From Gammaproteobacteria bacterium (GTDB taxonomy: Bacteria > Pseudomonadota > Gammaproteobacteria > GCA-001735895), in the NCBI GenBank assembly GCA_014382695.1, contig JACNJF010000035.1, positions 1 through 42,457 of the forward strand: DNA of 42,457 nucleotides, written 5' to 3'. The notes under the pieces are model-generated. The model was not told where the DNA came from. It saw only the letters and a list, made by a program, of their open reading frames with translations, and did not search any database. Below are positions 29,092-37,943 of the stretch, piece by piece. Each line of letters begins with the position of its first letter. Within the stretch, counting starts at the first letter, position 1. The position numbers and the translations under genes are program-made.

Positions 29092-30015
29092 TCAGGAGGG
29101 TAGAAAATCGATCGGATAGGTCACCTTCAGCACCGGAACGCTGCGGCTGGTAAACGAAAAGCTTTTGATTTTCGCGATCAGCCGGCTTTCCAGTCGGGCG
29201 TGCTTGAGTTCACTGGAGATGATCACGCAGTCGCTGACGCTGCCGTCCGGCTGGATCGTCAGTTCAACCACAATCTTGCCCTGTAATGAGGGGTCCTTGC
29301 GCAGTTCGCGGTTATAGATGTTAAAGATAGCGCCCTTGTTCTTTTGAAATACGCGCTCAATTTCTTCCTGACTGCGGATCGAACTGGCCGAGTTTCTGGA
29401 CGATGATTTGCTGGCCAACTGCTGCGTCGGAATGGTGCTTTTCACGCTGGTGGTTTTACGCGAAGCCAGTTCACTGCCGCTCAGTTGTCGATTCAGGGTA
29501 TCGGCCTGAATCCCGCCACTGCCCTGGGCAGCTGATGCCAGTAGATCTCGGGTGGAAGTCACGGTTTCTGCCTGCTTGCCGGCTTTTTGCTGCGGTTTAT
29601 CGGCGATATCGGAAAAATCAAAGCTGTCGCGTAGATCAGCCAGTTCATCTTTCAGCGCGATCAGGCCGGATTTCTGTGCGGTTTTTTTAGCGGCGGCGCG
29701 TTTATCGGCCTCGCTCAGCGGTTTTTTAACCTCGGCTTTTTTCGGGGCGTCTTTTTTCACCACCGGTTCTTCCTTTTTAATCACCTTCTGTAACGGTGGA
29801 GGAGGTGGTGGTGGAATGACTTTCTTTTCCATGATCAGCTTGGCCAGACGGGGTGCCACCTCGGCCAGTTCTTTTTTCTGCATGTCGGGTAACTGTATCC
29901 GGTTCATGACGAAGCCGGCAATGATAAACAGCACAATCAGTACGATGGCGAGTCGATTAAACAGGCGGTCTTCGCGACCTTCTACCCAGGGTAGTATGGG
30001 GTCCATAGGCTTCAT
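29092..30015 (-). CDS. TonB/AgmX-like energy transducer (AgmX/PglI-type C-terminal domain)
   Basis: Single N-terminal TM, IPPPPPPPLQKVIKKEE proline/lysine-rich linker, C-terminal EIERVFQKNKGAIFNIYNRELRKDPSLQGKIVVELTIQPDGSVSDC. Confidence 0.88.
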   Translation of the reverse strand: MKPMDPILPWVEGREDRLFNRLAIVLIVLFIIAGFVMNRIQLPDMQKKELAEVAPRLAKLIMEKKVIPPPPPPPLQKVIKKEEPVVKKDAPKKAEVKKPLSEADKRAAAKKTAQKSGLIALKDELADLRDSFDFSDIADKPQQKAGKQAETVTSTRDLLASAAQGSGGIQADTLNRQLSGSELASRKTTSVKSTIPTQQLASKSSSRNSASSIRSQEEIERVFQKNKGAIFNIYNRELRKDPSLQGKIVVELTIQPDGSVSDCVIISSELKHARLESRLIAKIKSFSFTSRSVPVLKVTYPIDFLPS

Positions 30016-30016
30016 C

Positions 30017-30514
30017 TTAACTTTCGCCTGCGCCAGCTTTCTGGTTAACCGCAAACGACAGGTTGGTGAATTCGGCGCCTGCACAGGTCAGCATTATTTT
30101 TTTAAGCAGCGCGTAAGGGATCTGTTTATCCGCCATGATGGTGACTGCCCGGTTATCGCTGATTTCGGTATTTTCAAGCGACAGCTTTTTGAGTGTGTCG
30201 AACAGCGGTTTGATTGTTTTGGAGTCGCTTTGCATGACGTCTTTAACCGCGATGATGTCGCTCCCCTGCAGGCTGATGAACTCATCGTTCACCGCTATGA
30301 CCAGGGTTTTGATCGGAGCCTGTTCGGAAATAGACTGCGGCAGTATGACGTTTTTCGGCGAAGGCAATACTTCAGCACTGGTCGCATTCACCAGCAGGAA
30401 AAATACCAGGATGGTAAAGATGTCCATCAGTGAAATCATGTTCAGCGATGCAATCCGGTCATTCTTTCTGGCATGATGGAGTTGCATACGTTTGGCGCGT
30501 CGGGACTGTTTCAT
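30017..30514 (-). CDS. ExbD/TolR-family protein with canonical Asp
   Basis: SLNMISLMDIFTILVFFLLVN TM with Asp; periplasmic domain. Confidence 0.9.
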   Translation of the reverse strand: MKQSRRAKRMQLHHARKNDRIASLNMISLMDIFTILVFFLLVNATSAEVLPSPKNVILPQSISEQAPIKTLVIAVNDEFISLQGSDIIAVKDVMQSDSKTIKPLFDTLKKLSLENTEISDNRAVTIMADKQIPYALLKKIMLTCAGAEFTNLSFAVNQKAGAGES

Positions 30515-30529
30515 AAGGTAATATCCTTG

Positions 30530-31027
30530 TTAGCGGGCCGCATCGCCGATTGAAATATCCGGAAATAACTCGGCCTGCACCATCTCGCCCTGATACAGGG
30601 TGCGGAACGAACGCGAATTATCCATCACCTGAATCAGGTCGTCGTAAAAGGTATCCGCTTCAGACAGGATGGTCAGGCTGGTATGCTCGGGGAAGCGAGC
30701 CTTAACCTGTTTCAGGGTCTGTTTCAGCACTGCGTAATTATGCCCCTGCTCAAGCTTTTCGATCTGTTTGATCAACCCACCCTTGTTATCGGATATGATC
30801 AGCGCCTGTTTACGGATGGTTACGCGTAACTCGAAAGGCGCATCATCCGCATCTGCAGCACTCTGACTGCCGGGTTTGGGCAGGTTCAGGTCAAGAATGG
30901 TGATATGCGAAAATACCGCCGTCATCAATAAAAAAGGTACCAGAACCACCATCAGGTTCATGAAAGCGGTGATGTTAAGCTCCACCGCCGGATGTTTGCG
31001 GCGCAGTCCTTTAATTCGTCTTGGCAT
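30530..31027 (-). CDS. ExbD/TolR-family protein with Asn replacing the TM Asp
   Basis: AVELNITAFMNLMVVLVPFLLMTAVF; codon AAC at 30958..30956 on the minus strand. Confidence 0.88.
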   Translation of the reverse strand: MPRRIKGLRRKHPAVELNITAFMNLMVVLVPFLLMTAVFSHITILDLNLPKPGSQSAADADDAPFELRVTIRKQALIISDNKGGLIKQIEKLEQGHNYAVLKQTLKQVKARFPEHTSLTILSEADTFYDDLIQVMDNSRSFRTLYQGEMVQAELFPDISIGDAAR

Positions 31028-31030
31028 TGT

Positions 31031-31669
31031 TTACTGCCCTGATCCTTTTTGACGGGTTAACTGATTGACAAAGCGTACCGTGGCCATTTCGATGCTATCG
31101 ATGATTTCCGTGGTTTTGGTTTGCAGCAGGGTATAAAACAGTAGCAGCGGAATTGCGACCATCAGTCCGAAAGCGGTGGTATTCATCGCCACCGAGATAC
31201 TGGTCGAGAGAATTTCTGCTTTCATCGAGGGGTCGACCTGGGCGACGGCAGTGAACGCCTTGATCAGACCGATAATGGTTCCAAGCAGTCCGAGCAGGGT
31301 GGCAATATTGGCAAACATGGCCAGATAATGGGTGCGCTTTTCCAGTCGTGGAATCGCTTCCATGATGCTTTCTTCCATCGATGCTTCAATATCATCGCGT
31401 CGTCTGGTCGCCGAAAAATTATTCAGGCCCTGTCCCAGTATCTTGCTGACGGTGGAATTCGACTCGCGGGTCAGCTGAATGACGCTGTTCATTTCGCCTT
31501 TTTCCAGCAACGGCATAATCTTGGCGAGTACTTTCTGATTGCTGCGCTTACAGGACGTTAGATAAATATAGCGTTCGATGGTGATCGTGACCCCGATCGC
31601 GAGTACCACCAGAATCGGGTACATGAACGGGCCTCCTGACTGAAAAAAGCGTATGACGGTATCAAGCAT
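31031..31669 (-). CDS. MotA/TolQ/ExbB proton channel family protein
   Basis: FFQSGGPFMYPILVVLAIGVTITIERY; IATLLGLLGTIIGLIKAF; ISVAMNTTAFGLMVAIPLLLFY. Confidence 0.95.
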   Translation of the reverse strand: MLDTVIRFFQSGGPFMYPILVVLAIGVTITIERYIYLTSCKRSNQKVLAKIMPLLEKGEMNSVIQLTRESNSTVSKILGQGLNNFSATRRRDDIEASMEESIMEAIPRLEKRTHYLAMFANIATLLGLLGTIIGLIKAFTAVAQVDPSMKAEILSTSISVAMNTTAFGLMVAIPLLLFYTLLQTKTTEIIDSIEMATVRFVNQLTRQKGSGQ

Positions 31670-31761
31670 GAGTAATCACTCCGTGGTTGTAAAATGTTGC
31701 AGATGGTGCTCCATCGCTCAGTTGCATTCTAAGGGTAAAGGTTTGCATTGGGTTTTTTCGC

Positions 31762-32031
31762 TCAGGGTTTTTTTTCGCTGTAAATTTCATCGTAATAGTT
31801 CAGCTGTCGTTTGTATGTTGATCTTTTTAGTGGCTGTATCGGTTCATCCAGTACGCTGTCTATCGGGGGGGTGTCGACTACCACACGGTCAGCCGATTTC
31901 CACGGTACGATATACAGCACATTGGGTAATTCTTTGTTACCGATAATCGAGGTGCCCTGCATATCCAGGCGCTGTTCGGCCACACTCGTGGCGCTAAGCG
32001 TGATCAGTATCAATACGCTCAGGGTCTTCAT
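31762..32031 (-). CDS. 89-aa periplasmic hypothetical protein
   Basis: Signal peptide MKTLSVLILITLSATSVA; start overlaps the upstream TPR gene stop by 4 nt. Confidence 0.75.
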   Translation of the reverse strand: MKTLSVLILITLSATSVAEQRLDMQGTSIIGNKELPNVLYIVPWKSADRVVVDTPPIDSVLDEPIQPLKRSTYKRQLNYYDEIYSEKKP

Positions 32032-32675
32032 TGTTTTGTGCTGTCGATTCTGCGGCGTAAATCGATGATCCACTTTTCAACATCCTCATTGCTGTTGTTG
32101 GTGAGTTGCTGGTACTTCAGATATTCCTCCAGCGCCTTCGGTAGTTCCTGTAAATACAGATCCAGCAGTATCCCCAGATTGAGATGGGCATTGGCATATG
32201 CCGGGTCGGCATTAATCGCTTTGTAGTAATTGAACAAAGCCTGTTTAAAATCACCCTGCTGGCGCTGAATAATTGCCAGATGATTATAGGCGATAGCATC
32301 ATTTTTATCCTGTTGAATTGCTTTCAGAAAAGCTTCGGTGGCTAACGCCAGATCTTTTTCGTGCAGGTACAGCAAGCCCAGATTGGTATGCACTTTGGCG
32401 GGTGCCGGGTCGTGTTGCTGGAGGATTTTGAACTGCTCTATTGCCTGTTCGATTTTGCCGGCTTTGGAGTCTGACAGGGCCTGTTCAAACGGGGTTTGCG
32501 GTTTATCGGCGGTTTTATCCGGAGCGGGTAGCGCTGGCGCTGGTGTTATTTCAGGTTCAGGTTCTGATTTGGCCACGCCGGGTGCGGACTGACAGGCGCT
32601 CAGGCCGATCTGGAGCAGTGCAACTGCAACCAGACGGAGGATAAGACGGTAGCGGAATTTCGATTTAATCGGCAT
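32028..32675 (-). CDS. TPR-repeat lipoprotein (215 aa)
   Basis: Lipobox IGLSAC; TPRs PAKVHTNLGLLYLHEKDLALATEAFLKAIQQDKNDAIAYNHLAIIQRQQGDFKQALFNYYKAINADP. Confidence 0.9.
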   Translation of the reverse strand: MPIKSKFRYRLILRLVAVALLQIGLSACQSAPGVAKSEPEPEITPAPALPAPDKTADKPQTPFEQALSDSKAGKIEQAIEQFKILQQHDPAPAKVHTNLGLLYLHEKDLALATEAFLKAIQQDKNDAIAYNHLAIIQRQQGDFKQALFNYYKAINADPAYANAHLNLGILLDLYLQELPKALEEYLKYQQLTNNSNEDVEKWIIDLRRRIDSTKQ

Positions 32676-35484
32676 AACTCTCGGTCATTTCATTTTTGGC
32701 GTAGCGGAAAGGCAGCAGTTTCCCGAGCGCCTGCAGGCTTTTCCTGATCGACGCATCAAAGCTTCCAGCAGGAATACGTGCCAGATTGGACTCATGTATC
32801 TGAATCGACTTTTCTTCAAACGGATAGGCCTGATCTTCCAGTAGATAATTGTATTCTTCCAGTTCTTCGGCGTTCAGTTTATTCGGTCGCTCTGATTTTA
32901 ACAAAGCGCTGGCAAATTCACGATAAATTTCCGCCAGATTGAAAGTGGCAGCAGTTGTTACTTCTTCAACCTGATAGCGTGCCGCAGCGCTGTAGGCATC
33001 GATGGCTGACTTCATCAGGTTCTTTTTGATCGCCAGACTTTTCTTTAAGGGTGCGGTTAGACTCGCGTTAGAATAGCTTTTATGCAGCGGAGTGGTTAAT
33101 TCCAGGCTGGCCAGTGCTGCCAGATAGCGTGAGCGCTCGTTGCTTCGATCTTTAGCCGCGGCATCTGCACTAATGATTTCGCTGAGCCAGTGGTGGTGTT
33201 CGCGGGTGTTCCCCTTTGTGGCGTAAAACTGGGCAATTTTATGGCGTAGCTCGATACTGCGCGCAAGCGGATAGGGGAACTGCAGAATATAGGTTTTATA
33301 GATTTCGATGGCGCGTGCTTCTTCGCCCGCCTGCGTATAGTGCTCTGCCGCCTGCCATAACAGATCCTGTTGCTGCTCGGGAGGTCGGGTTTTAACCAGC
33401 TTGAGCAGTTCCTCGGCCGCATTCAGATGCTTGCCAGAACTGCTATAGGCCAGAGCCAGCTTTTCGGTGACGCCGAGCTCCCATTTGCCCTGGTCTTTGT
33501 GGTGAATTCGAAATCTTTCCAGTAATACGATGGCGGCAGGCCAATGTTGCAGGGTCGTATACTCGGTTGCAGCATCGTAATCGGCAATGATTCGGGTTGG
33601 AGAATCCGGTACCAGCTTGGCGACCCGGATAAAGTGCAGTGCGGCCTCACTATGCTTGCCCTGCGTGCGCGCCTGTTCACCCTGACGGTAAATGGATTGA
33701 GCCAGCTGTTCATCCAGGTTGAGCTCTTCTTTGGCATCACGCGGCCGCGTTTTAATGCTTTCGCTATAGGCCTGTTCGGCCAGGTCATAGCGCTTTTCCG
33801 CATACGCGGAATGTCCCATCACGACCCAGGCGCGGTGGTGGGTCGAGCGATCCAGTGACGGGTTGGTGACCAGCAGCTGGGTGACTTCCAGCGCTTTTAA
33901 ATACTCTTTTAGCGCATAAAAATTTTCTGCGGTTTTGATCAGAATGGCTGGCATTCGCGTGTCATAGGAAAAGCGATCACTGTAGAGCAAAGAGCTTTTG
34001 ATCAGGCGCTGGTTGACCAGAGATTTTTTTTCGAGAGCCGTTTGCTGATACAGACGGTCGTAGGCATAGAAAACGGCGAAGCCGGCTTCTGCACTGTGTT
34101 TATGCGTTGCATATTCATAGGCGGTTTTTTCGTATTCAAGAATGGCTTCTTCATACTGGGTTGCTTCGTACAGGGTTTCTGCGAGAAGAAAATTAATGCG
34201 GGATGCATCGCTATGTTGGGGAAAGGATTTCAGATGCAATTTATACCAGCTGGCAGCCACGGCATAATCTTCAATGTTGCCGGTTTTTCCAGCGACGGCA
34301 TGGTAATGGGTGGCGATATCGTACAGGTGGACAGCAAGCCGGGGCTTCAGGCTGCCCTGGGAATCGAGATCCTGCTGGCGCCAGAATGGCGTACCAATAT
34401 TGTAGAGTTTCACGAAGCGCTCTTTTTCCGGCAGGATGGATGAAGCAAATCCGGCCTTCTGCAGGCTGACGATGGCGCGGTCATGGAATAGCGGGGTGTA
34501 GCGTGAAAACGGATAAAACTCACCAAACCAGAGATAGATATCGCTCGCATCGCTAAACCTTTCCTGTCGCGTATAAAGCTCTCCCAGACGGCGATATAGC
34601 AAAGGTTCGTAAGGGCGTTTTCCATACTGATTAAAGTATTGGCTGAGAGGCTGACGATCCGGCAGATAGGAAAACGCCAGACTGGTGACCCGCAGCACGT
34701 CGTTCATCAACTCCTGTTCAACCCGGCTTAATGAGGCTGACAGCTCGAATTCCTCCAGCAGATACTGGCTTTGTTTCAGGTCCAGCAGACGAATATAGCT
34801 ATGTATCGCCTGCTCATAGTTATTCAGTTTGAACTGAGTCCAGCCCAGTTTGTAGAGGGATTTTTCAAAATAGATCGATTTCGGATGGTTGTTCACCACC
34901 ACCGCGTAGGCCTGTTCGGATTCGACGAAACGTCCGCTCACAAACAGGTTTTCGCCGCGCCGAAACTGCACTTCATCGATATAGCGTGAGTTCGGGAACT
35001 CGCTAGCGATTCGATCCAGGTAAAGATCGGCTTTGTCATTCTGGGAAGCGACCGCATAGGCTCTGGACAGCTGGTATAGAATTCGATCATTGTCGGCCTT
35101 GTCGGGATAGGTTTGCAGGTACTGTTCATAGCGCTGTATCGCGAGCTGGGCCTGCTGTTCCCCCTGTAACGCCAGCTCCGGGTTTTCCGACAGTTTATTG
35201 TCCATGCTGGTTTCCAGCTCCAGATCTGCCAGGCGTTGTACTTCCTTGCCGGATTTCTGGGCCGGAGGGCTGGCTTCTACCAGCTCCCGGTAGCTGTCCA
35301 GCAGTTGTTTATTGTCGATCTCAAAACTGACCTGTGGGTTGATCTCTTCGATGGTTGGAATCGCCACGGTTTCGAGTTCAATATCGGCAATACTGCCGCC
35401 GATATTATCGCTGCCGGTGGCACAGGCCTGCAGCACCAGCAGGCCTGGCAACAATAGCGTTAGCAGCTTGAGCGGCCGCATCAT
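32665..35484 (-). CDS. Large TPR-repeat lipoprotein (939 aa)
   Basis: Lipobox LVLQAC; many TPR-like helical repeats (e.g. YQLSRAYAVASQNDKADLYLDRIASEFPNSRYIDEVQFRRGENLFVSGRFVESEQAYAVVV). Confidence 0.9.
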   Translation of the reverse strand: MMRPLKLLTLLLPGLLVLQACATGSDNIGGSIADIELETVAIPTIEEINPQVSFEIDNKQLLDSYRELVEASPPAQKSGKEVQRLADLELETSMDNKLSENPELALQGEQQAQLAIQRYEQYLQTYPDKADNDRILYQLSRAYAVASQNDKADLYLDRIASEFPNSRYIDEVQFRRGENLFVSGRFVESEQAYAVVVNNHPKSIYFEKSLYKLGWTQFKLNNYEQAIHSYIRLLDLKQSQYLLEEFELSASLSRVEQELMNDVLRVTSLAFSYLPDRQPLSQYFNQYGKRPYEPLLYRRLGELYTRQERFSDASDIYLWFGEFYPFSRYTPLFHDRAIVSLQKAGFASSILPEKERFVKLYNIGTPFWRQQDLDSQGSLKPRLAVHLYDIATHYHAVAGKTGNIEDYAVAASWYKLHLKSFPQHSDASRINFLLAETLYEATQYEEAILEYEKTAYEYATHKHSAEAGFAVFYAYDRLYQQTALEKKSLVNQRLIKSSLLYSDRFSYDTRMPAILIKTAENFYALKEYLKALEVTQLLVTNPSLDRSTHHRAWVVMGHSAYAEKRYDLAEQAYSESIKTRPRDAKEELNLDEQLAQSIYRQGEQARTQGKHSEAALHFIRVAKLVPDSPTRIIADYDAATEYTTLQHWPAAIVLLERFRIHHKDQGKWELGVTEKLALAYSSSGKHLNAAEELLKLVKTRPPEQQQDLLWQAAEHYTQAGEEARAIEIYKTYILQFPYPLARSIELRHKIAQFYATKGNTREHHHWLSEIISADAAAKDRSNERSRYLAALASLELTTPLHKSYSNASLTAPLKKSLAIKKNLMKSAIDAYSAAARYQVEEVTTAATFNLAEIYREFASALLKSERPNKLNAEELEEYNYLLEDQAYPFEEKSIQIHESNLARIPAGSFDASIRKSLQALGKLLPFRYAKNEMTESYAD

Positions 35485-37355
35485 GGCTTCTTCCTGCTCT
35501 GGGTGGACAACTCATCGTACAGACGCGCCAGTGAGTAGCGTGCACTGAGCTGAAGTTGAGCGATGTGTTTTTTGCGCTGCTGCAATGCCGAAATTGCCAG
35601 CTGATTGATGTACTGTTGCTGACGAGGTATCAATTCATTGAGGGTGCTTTGCAGACGCTCGATTTCTGTTTCCTGCTGCTGTATGCGCTGGTTCAGGGCA
35701 TACAGTCTCTGTTCATAGCGCGCAGAGGCCTGTTGCACCGAAGCGGTGGACGCGGCCGCCTGTTGCAGGGCGCTATCGAGCTGCAGCAATTGCTGCTTTA
35801 GTTTCCAGAAGCGCGGCGCAAAGTCGGTACTGATGTCCCAGTAGAGCAGCCCATACAGCAGTCGGTATTGTTGCCTTTCCGTGCTCAGATCTCGATCCTG
35901 CGGTAATCGCGCGAGTAGTGCTTTCACTTCATCCAGCTGCGCTAGATGGTCGCTTTCAGACGCATTCGCCAGTGCCAGAAAATCCTGTTGCTGCTCGATG
36001 CGATTGACTTCCTCGGCCAGTGCGCTGCGCTGTTGCTGAAAACTCTCCAGCTGTTGCAGGTCAAGTGCCTGCAGTACCAGAGGTTGCTTGCCGGCAAAGG
36101 ACTGGCGGCGTTCATGCAGCATCAGTTTGAACGCCGGTATACTGTCTTTCCAGCGCGCAATGCTATCGGCTATTTCCTGCAGTTCACGGTATTGCTGGAG
36201 TGCCTGCTGGAAAGGGCTGGCGCTAATCGTCTGTTGCAGGGTGCTCAGGGTTTTGAACAGCAGCGGATCGCTTTTCAGTGTCGCAATTGCGCTGGCGCTG
36301 AGCAGACGGTCTTCGGGTAGCGCGGTATACAGCTGCAGGCGTGGAATACTGTTGATCATGTCATCCAGCTGGGTGGACTGTTGCTGATACAGCTTGACCG
36401 CAAGGTCATAGGCCTGAGCGGCCAGTGTCCTGTTACCGAGTTGTTCATAGGCACCGGCAGTCAGTAGCGAAGCTTCCAGCGTCGCGCGGTCGGGCTGATG
36501 GCGTTTGATCAGAAGCTGCCAGTAGGCGAGCGCTTTTTTGGCTTCATTCTTGCGGCTCCAGATGGTGCCGGTGGCGAGTAGTGCCTTGTTGGTAACCGGG
36601 CTCTGAATACTGATTTTACGCAATTGCGCCAGTGCATCATCGAGACGATTCTGGTTCATCAGGATTAATCCGGATACCAGATTGGCGGAGTCCTGCAACG
36701 CAAGCGTTTCCTTATCCGTGGTTTTGAGTGCTGACAGAGATTTAAGCCGTTGCAGACCTTTTTCAGTTTCCCGCGCCGCGATTTGTGCGATGCCGAGATT
36801 ATACTGTGCATAGGCATACCAGCTATCGCCTGCCTTGATCGCGGAAGCCGATGTGATGGCGTCGTCGAGCTGACCATTGTTCAGTTGCAGGCTGCTCTGA
36901 ATATAGTAACGCTGCGATTCCTGTTGAGCCGGTAGTGGCTGGAGCAGACGTGACAGGTAATCCTCCGCCAGCTCAAAATTTTCCTGCTCATATTCAACCC
37001 TGGCCAGATTAAACCAGACGTTGTGCTGCGTTTCAGGGGCGAGATTGTGCTCCAGCAGCTGATTAAAGATGAGTGCCGTTTGCTGCGGCAGGCCATACTC
37101 AAAATACAGGCTGGCTAATAGCAGATCGGCGTCAGCGCGTTGATTGTTGAGCATGTTTTTTTCGTCGGCTACTGTCAGTTCGGTAATCGCAGCGAGTTTT
37201 TTGTGCTGGAATAAATGGAACAGGGCCGTGCCATAGGCCAGGTCTTTAACCCTGGTTTCATGCCGGTCTTCCTGTGCTGAAAGCATGACGGGCATAGTTA
37301 ATACTATGCAGAGTGTGGTTTTCAGAAAGTAGTGACGGATAGAAATTCGCATCAT
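35481..37355 (-). CDS. TPR/coiled-coil periplasmic protein (624 aa)
   Basis: Signal peptide; repeats such as HNVWFNLARVEYEQENFELAEDYLSRLLQPLP; C-terminal coiled-coil rich in Q/E/R. Confidence 0.88.
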   Translation of the reverse strand: MMRISIRHYFLKTTLCIVLTMPVMLSAQEDRHETRVKDLAYGTALFHLFQHKKLAAITELTVADEKNMLNNQRADADLLLASLYFEYGLPQQTALIFNQLLEHNLAPETQHNVWFNLARVEYEQENFELAEDYLSRLLQPLPAQQESQRYYIQSSLQLNNGQLDDAITSASAIKAGDSWYAYAQYNLGIAQIAARETEKGLQRLKSLSALKTTDKETLALQDSANLVSGLILMNQNRLDDALAQLRKISIQSPVTNKALLATGTIWSRKNEAKKALAYWQLLIKRHQPDRATLEASLLTAGAYEQLGNRTLAAQAYDLAVKLYQQQSTQLDDMINSIPRLQLYTALPEDRLLSASAIATLKSDPLLFKTLSTLQQTISASPFQQALQQYRELQEIADSIARWKDSIPAFKLMLHERRQSFAGKQPLVLQALDLQQLESFQQQRSALAEEVNRIEQQQDFLALANASESDHLAQLDEVKALLARLPQDRDLSTERQQYRLLYGLLYWDISTDFAPRFWKLKQQLLQLDSALQQAAASTASVQQASARYEQRLYALNQRIQQQETEIERLQSTLNELIPRQQQYINQLAISALQQRKKHIAQLQLSARYSLARLYDELSTQSRKKP

Positions 37356-37385
37356 TTAATAAAAAGCCGCAGCAACAGGGCTGGT

Positions 37386-37910
37386 TTATTCCCAGATTCG
37401 CGTTTTAAATAGCGGCTGTTCCTTGGACGGGTCATCGATGATCTGCAGTTCGATAAACTGAGGGTCGCTGCCCTTTTCAATCTGGATATTTTCTCCGCGC
37501 CGATAATCACGTTTATTCGGTCCCTTGCCGCTAAAAATGGCAATAATTTCATGTTTTCCGGAAGCCAGGTTACCGATATACAGGCGTTGCACCCCGCCGC
37601 GCTTGAGTGCTTCCAGTTCACGCTCGGTATACAGATGGCTGGCGATGACTTTTTCATCGATTTTGAGCTGCACCGAGTCGAGGGTAAAAAGCTTGCCGGA
37701 ATCCATCGACAGAAAAACGCTGAACTGGGTGTTGGCAGGAAATAGCAGATCTTCTTCCAGAATAAACAGGTTTTTATTCAGTTTGAGCACATCGTTTTTC
37801 AGATCCTGAATATTTTGCTGCAACGCCGTCGCGGCATCCTGAGCGCTGGCATAGGGGCTGAATAGCAGGCTGAAGCATAAAAAGGCCGCAAGGCGGATGA
37901 TTTTACTCAT
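37386..37910 (-). CDS. 174-aa periplasmic hypothetical protein (coiled coil plus beta domain)
   Basis: Signal peptide ...FSPYASAQ; LQQNIQDLKNDVLKLNKNLFILEEDLLFP heptad pattern then beta-rich region. Confidence 0.8.
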   Translation of the reverse strand: MSKIIRLAAFLCFSLLFSPYASAQDAATALQQNIQDLKNDVLKLNKNLFILEEDLLFPANTQFSVFLSMDSGKLFTLDSVQLKIDEKVIASHLYTERELEALKRGGVQRLYIGNLASGKHEIIAIFSGKGPNKRDYRRGENIQIEKGSDPQFIELQIIDDPSKEQPLFKTRIWE

Positions 37911-37943
37911 GTTGACTTCCTGAATTTGTGTTGTTATGTCTGG

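Noticed and set aside
29092-31669. Classical TonB-ExbB-ExbD siderophore uptake or Tol-Pal locus
   Set aside because: Two ExbD paralogs, AgmX-type C-terminus, no TonB-dependent receptor, no tolA/tolB/pal and multiple TPR proteins in the same operon.
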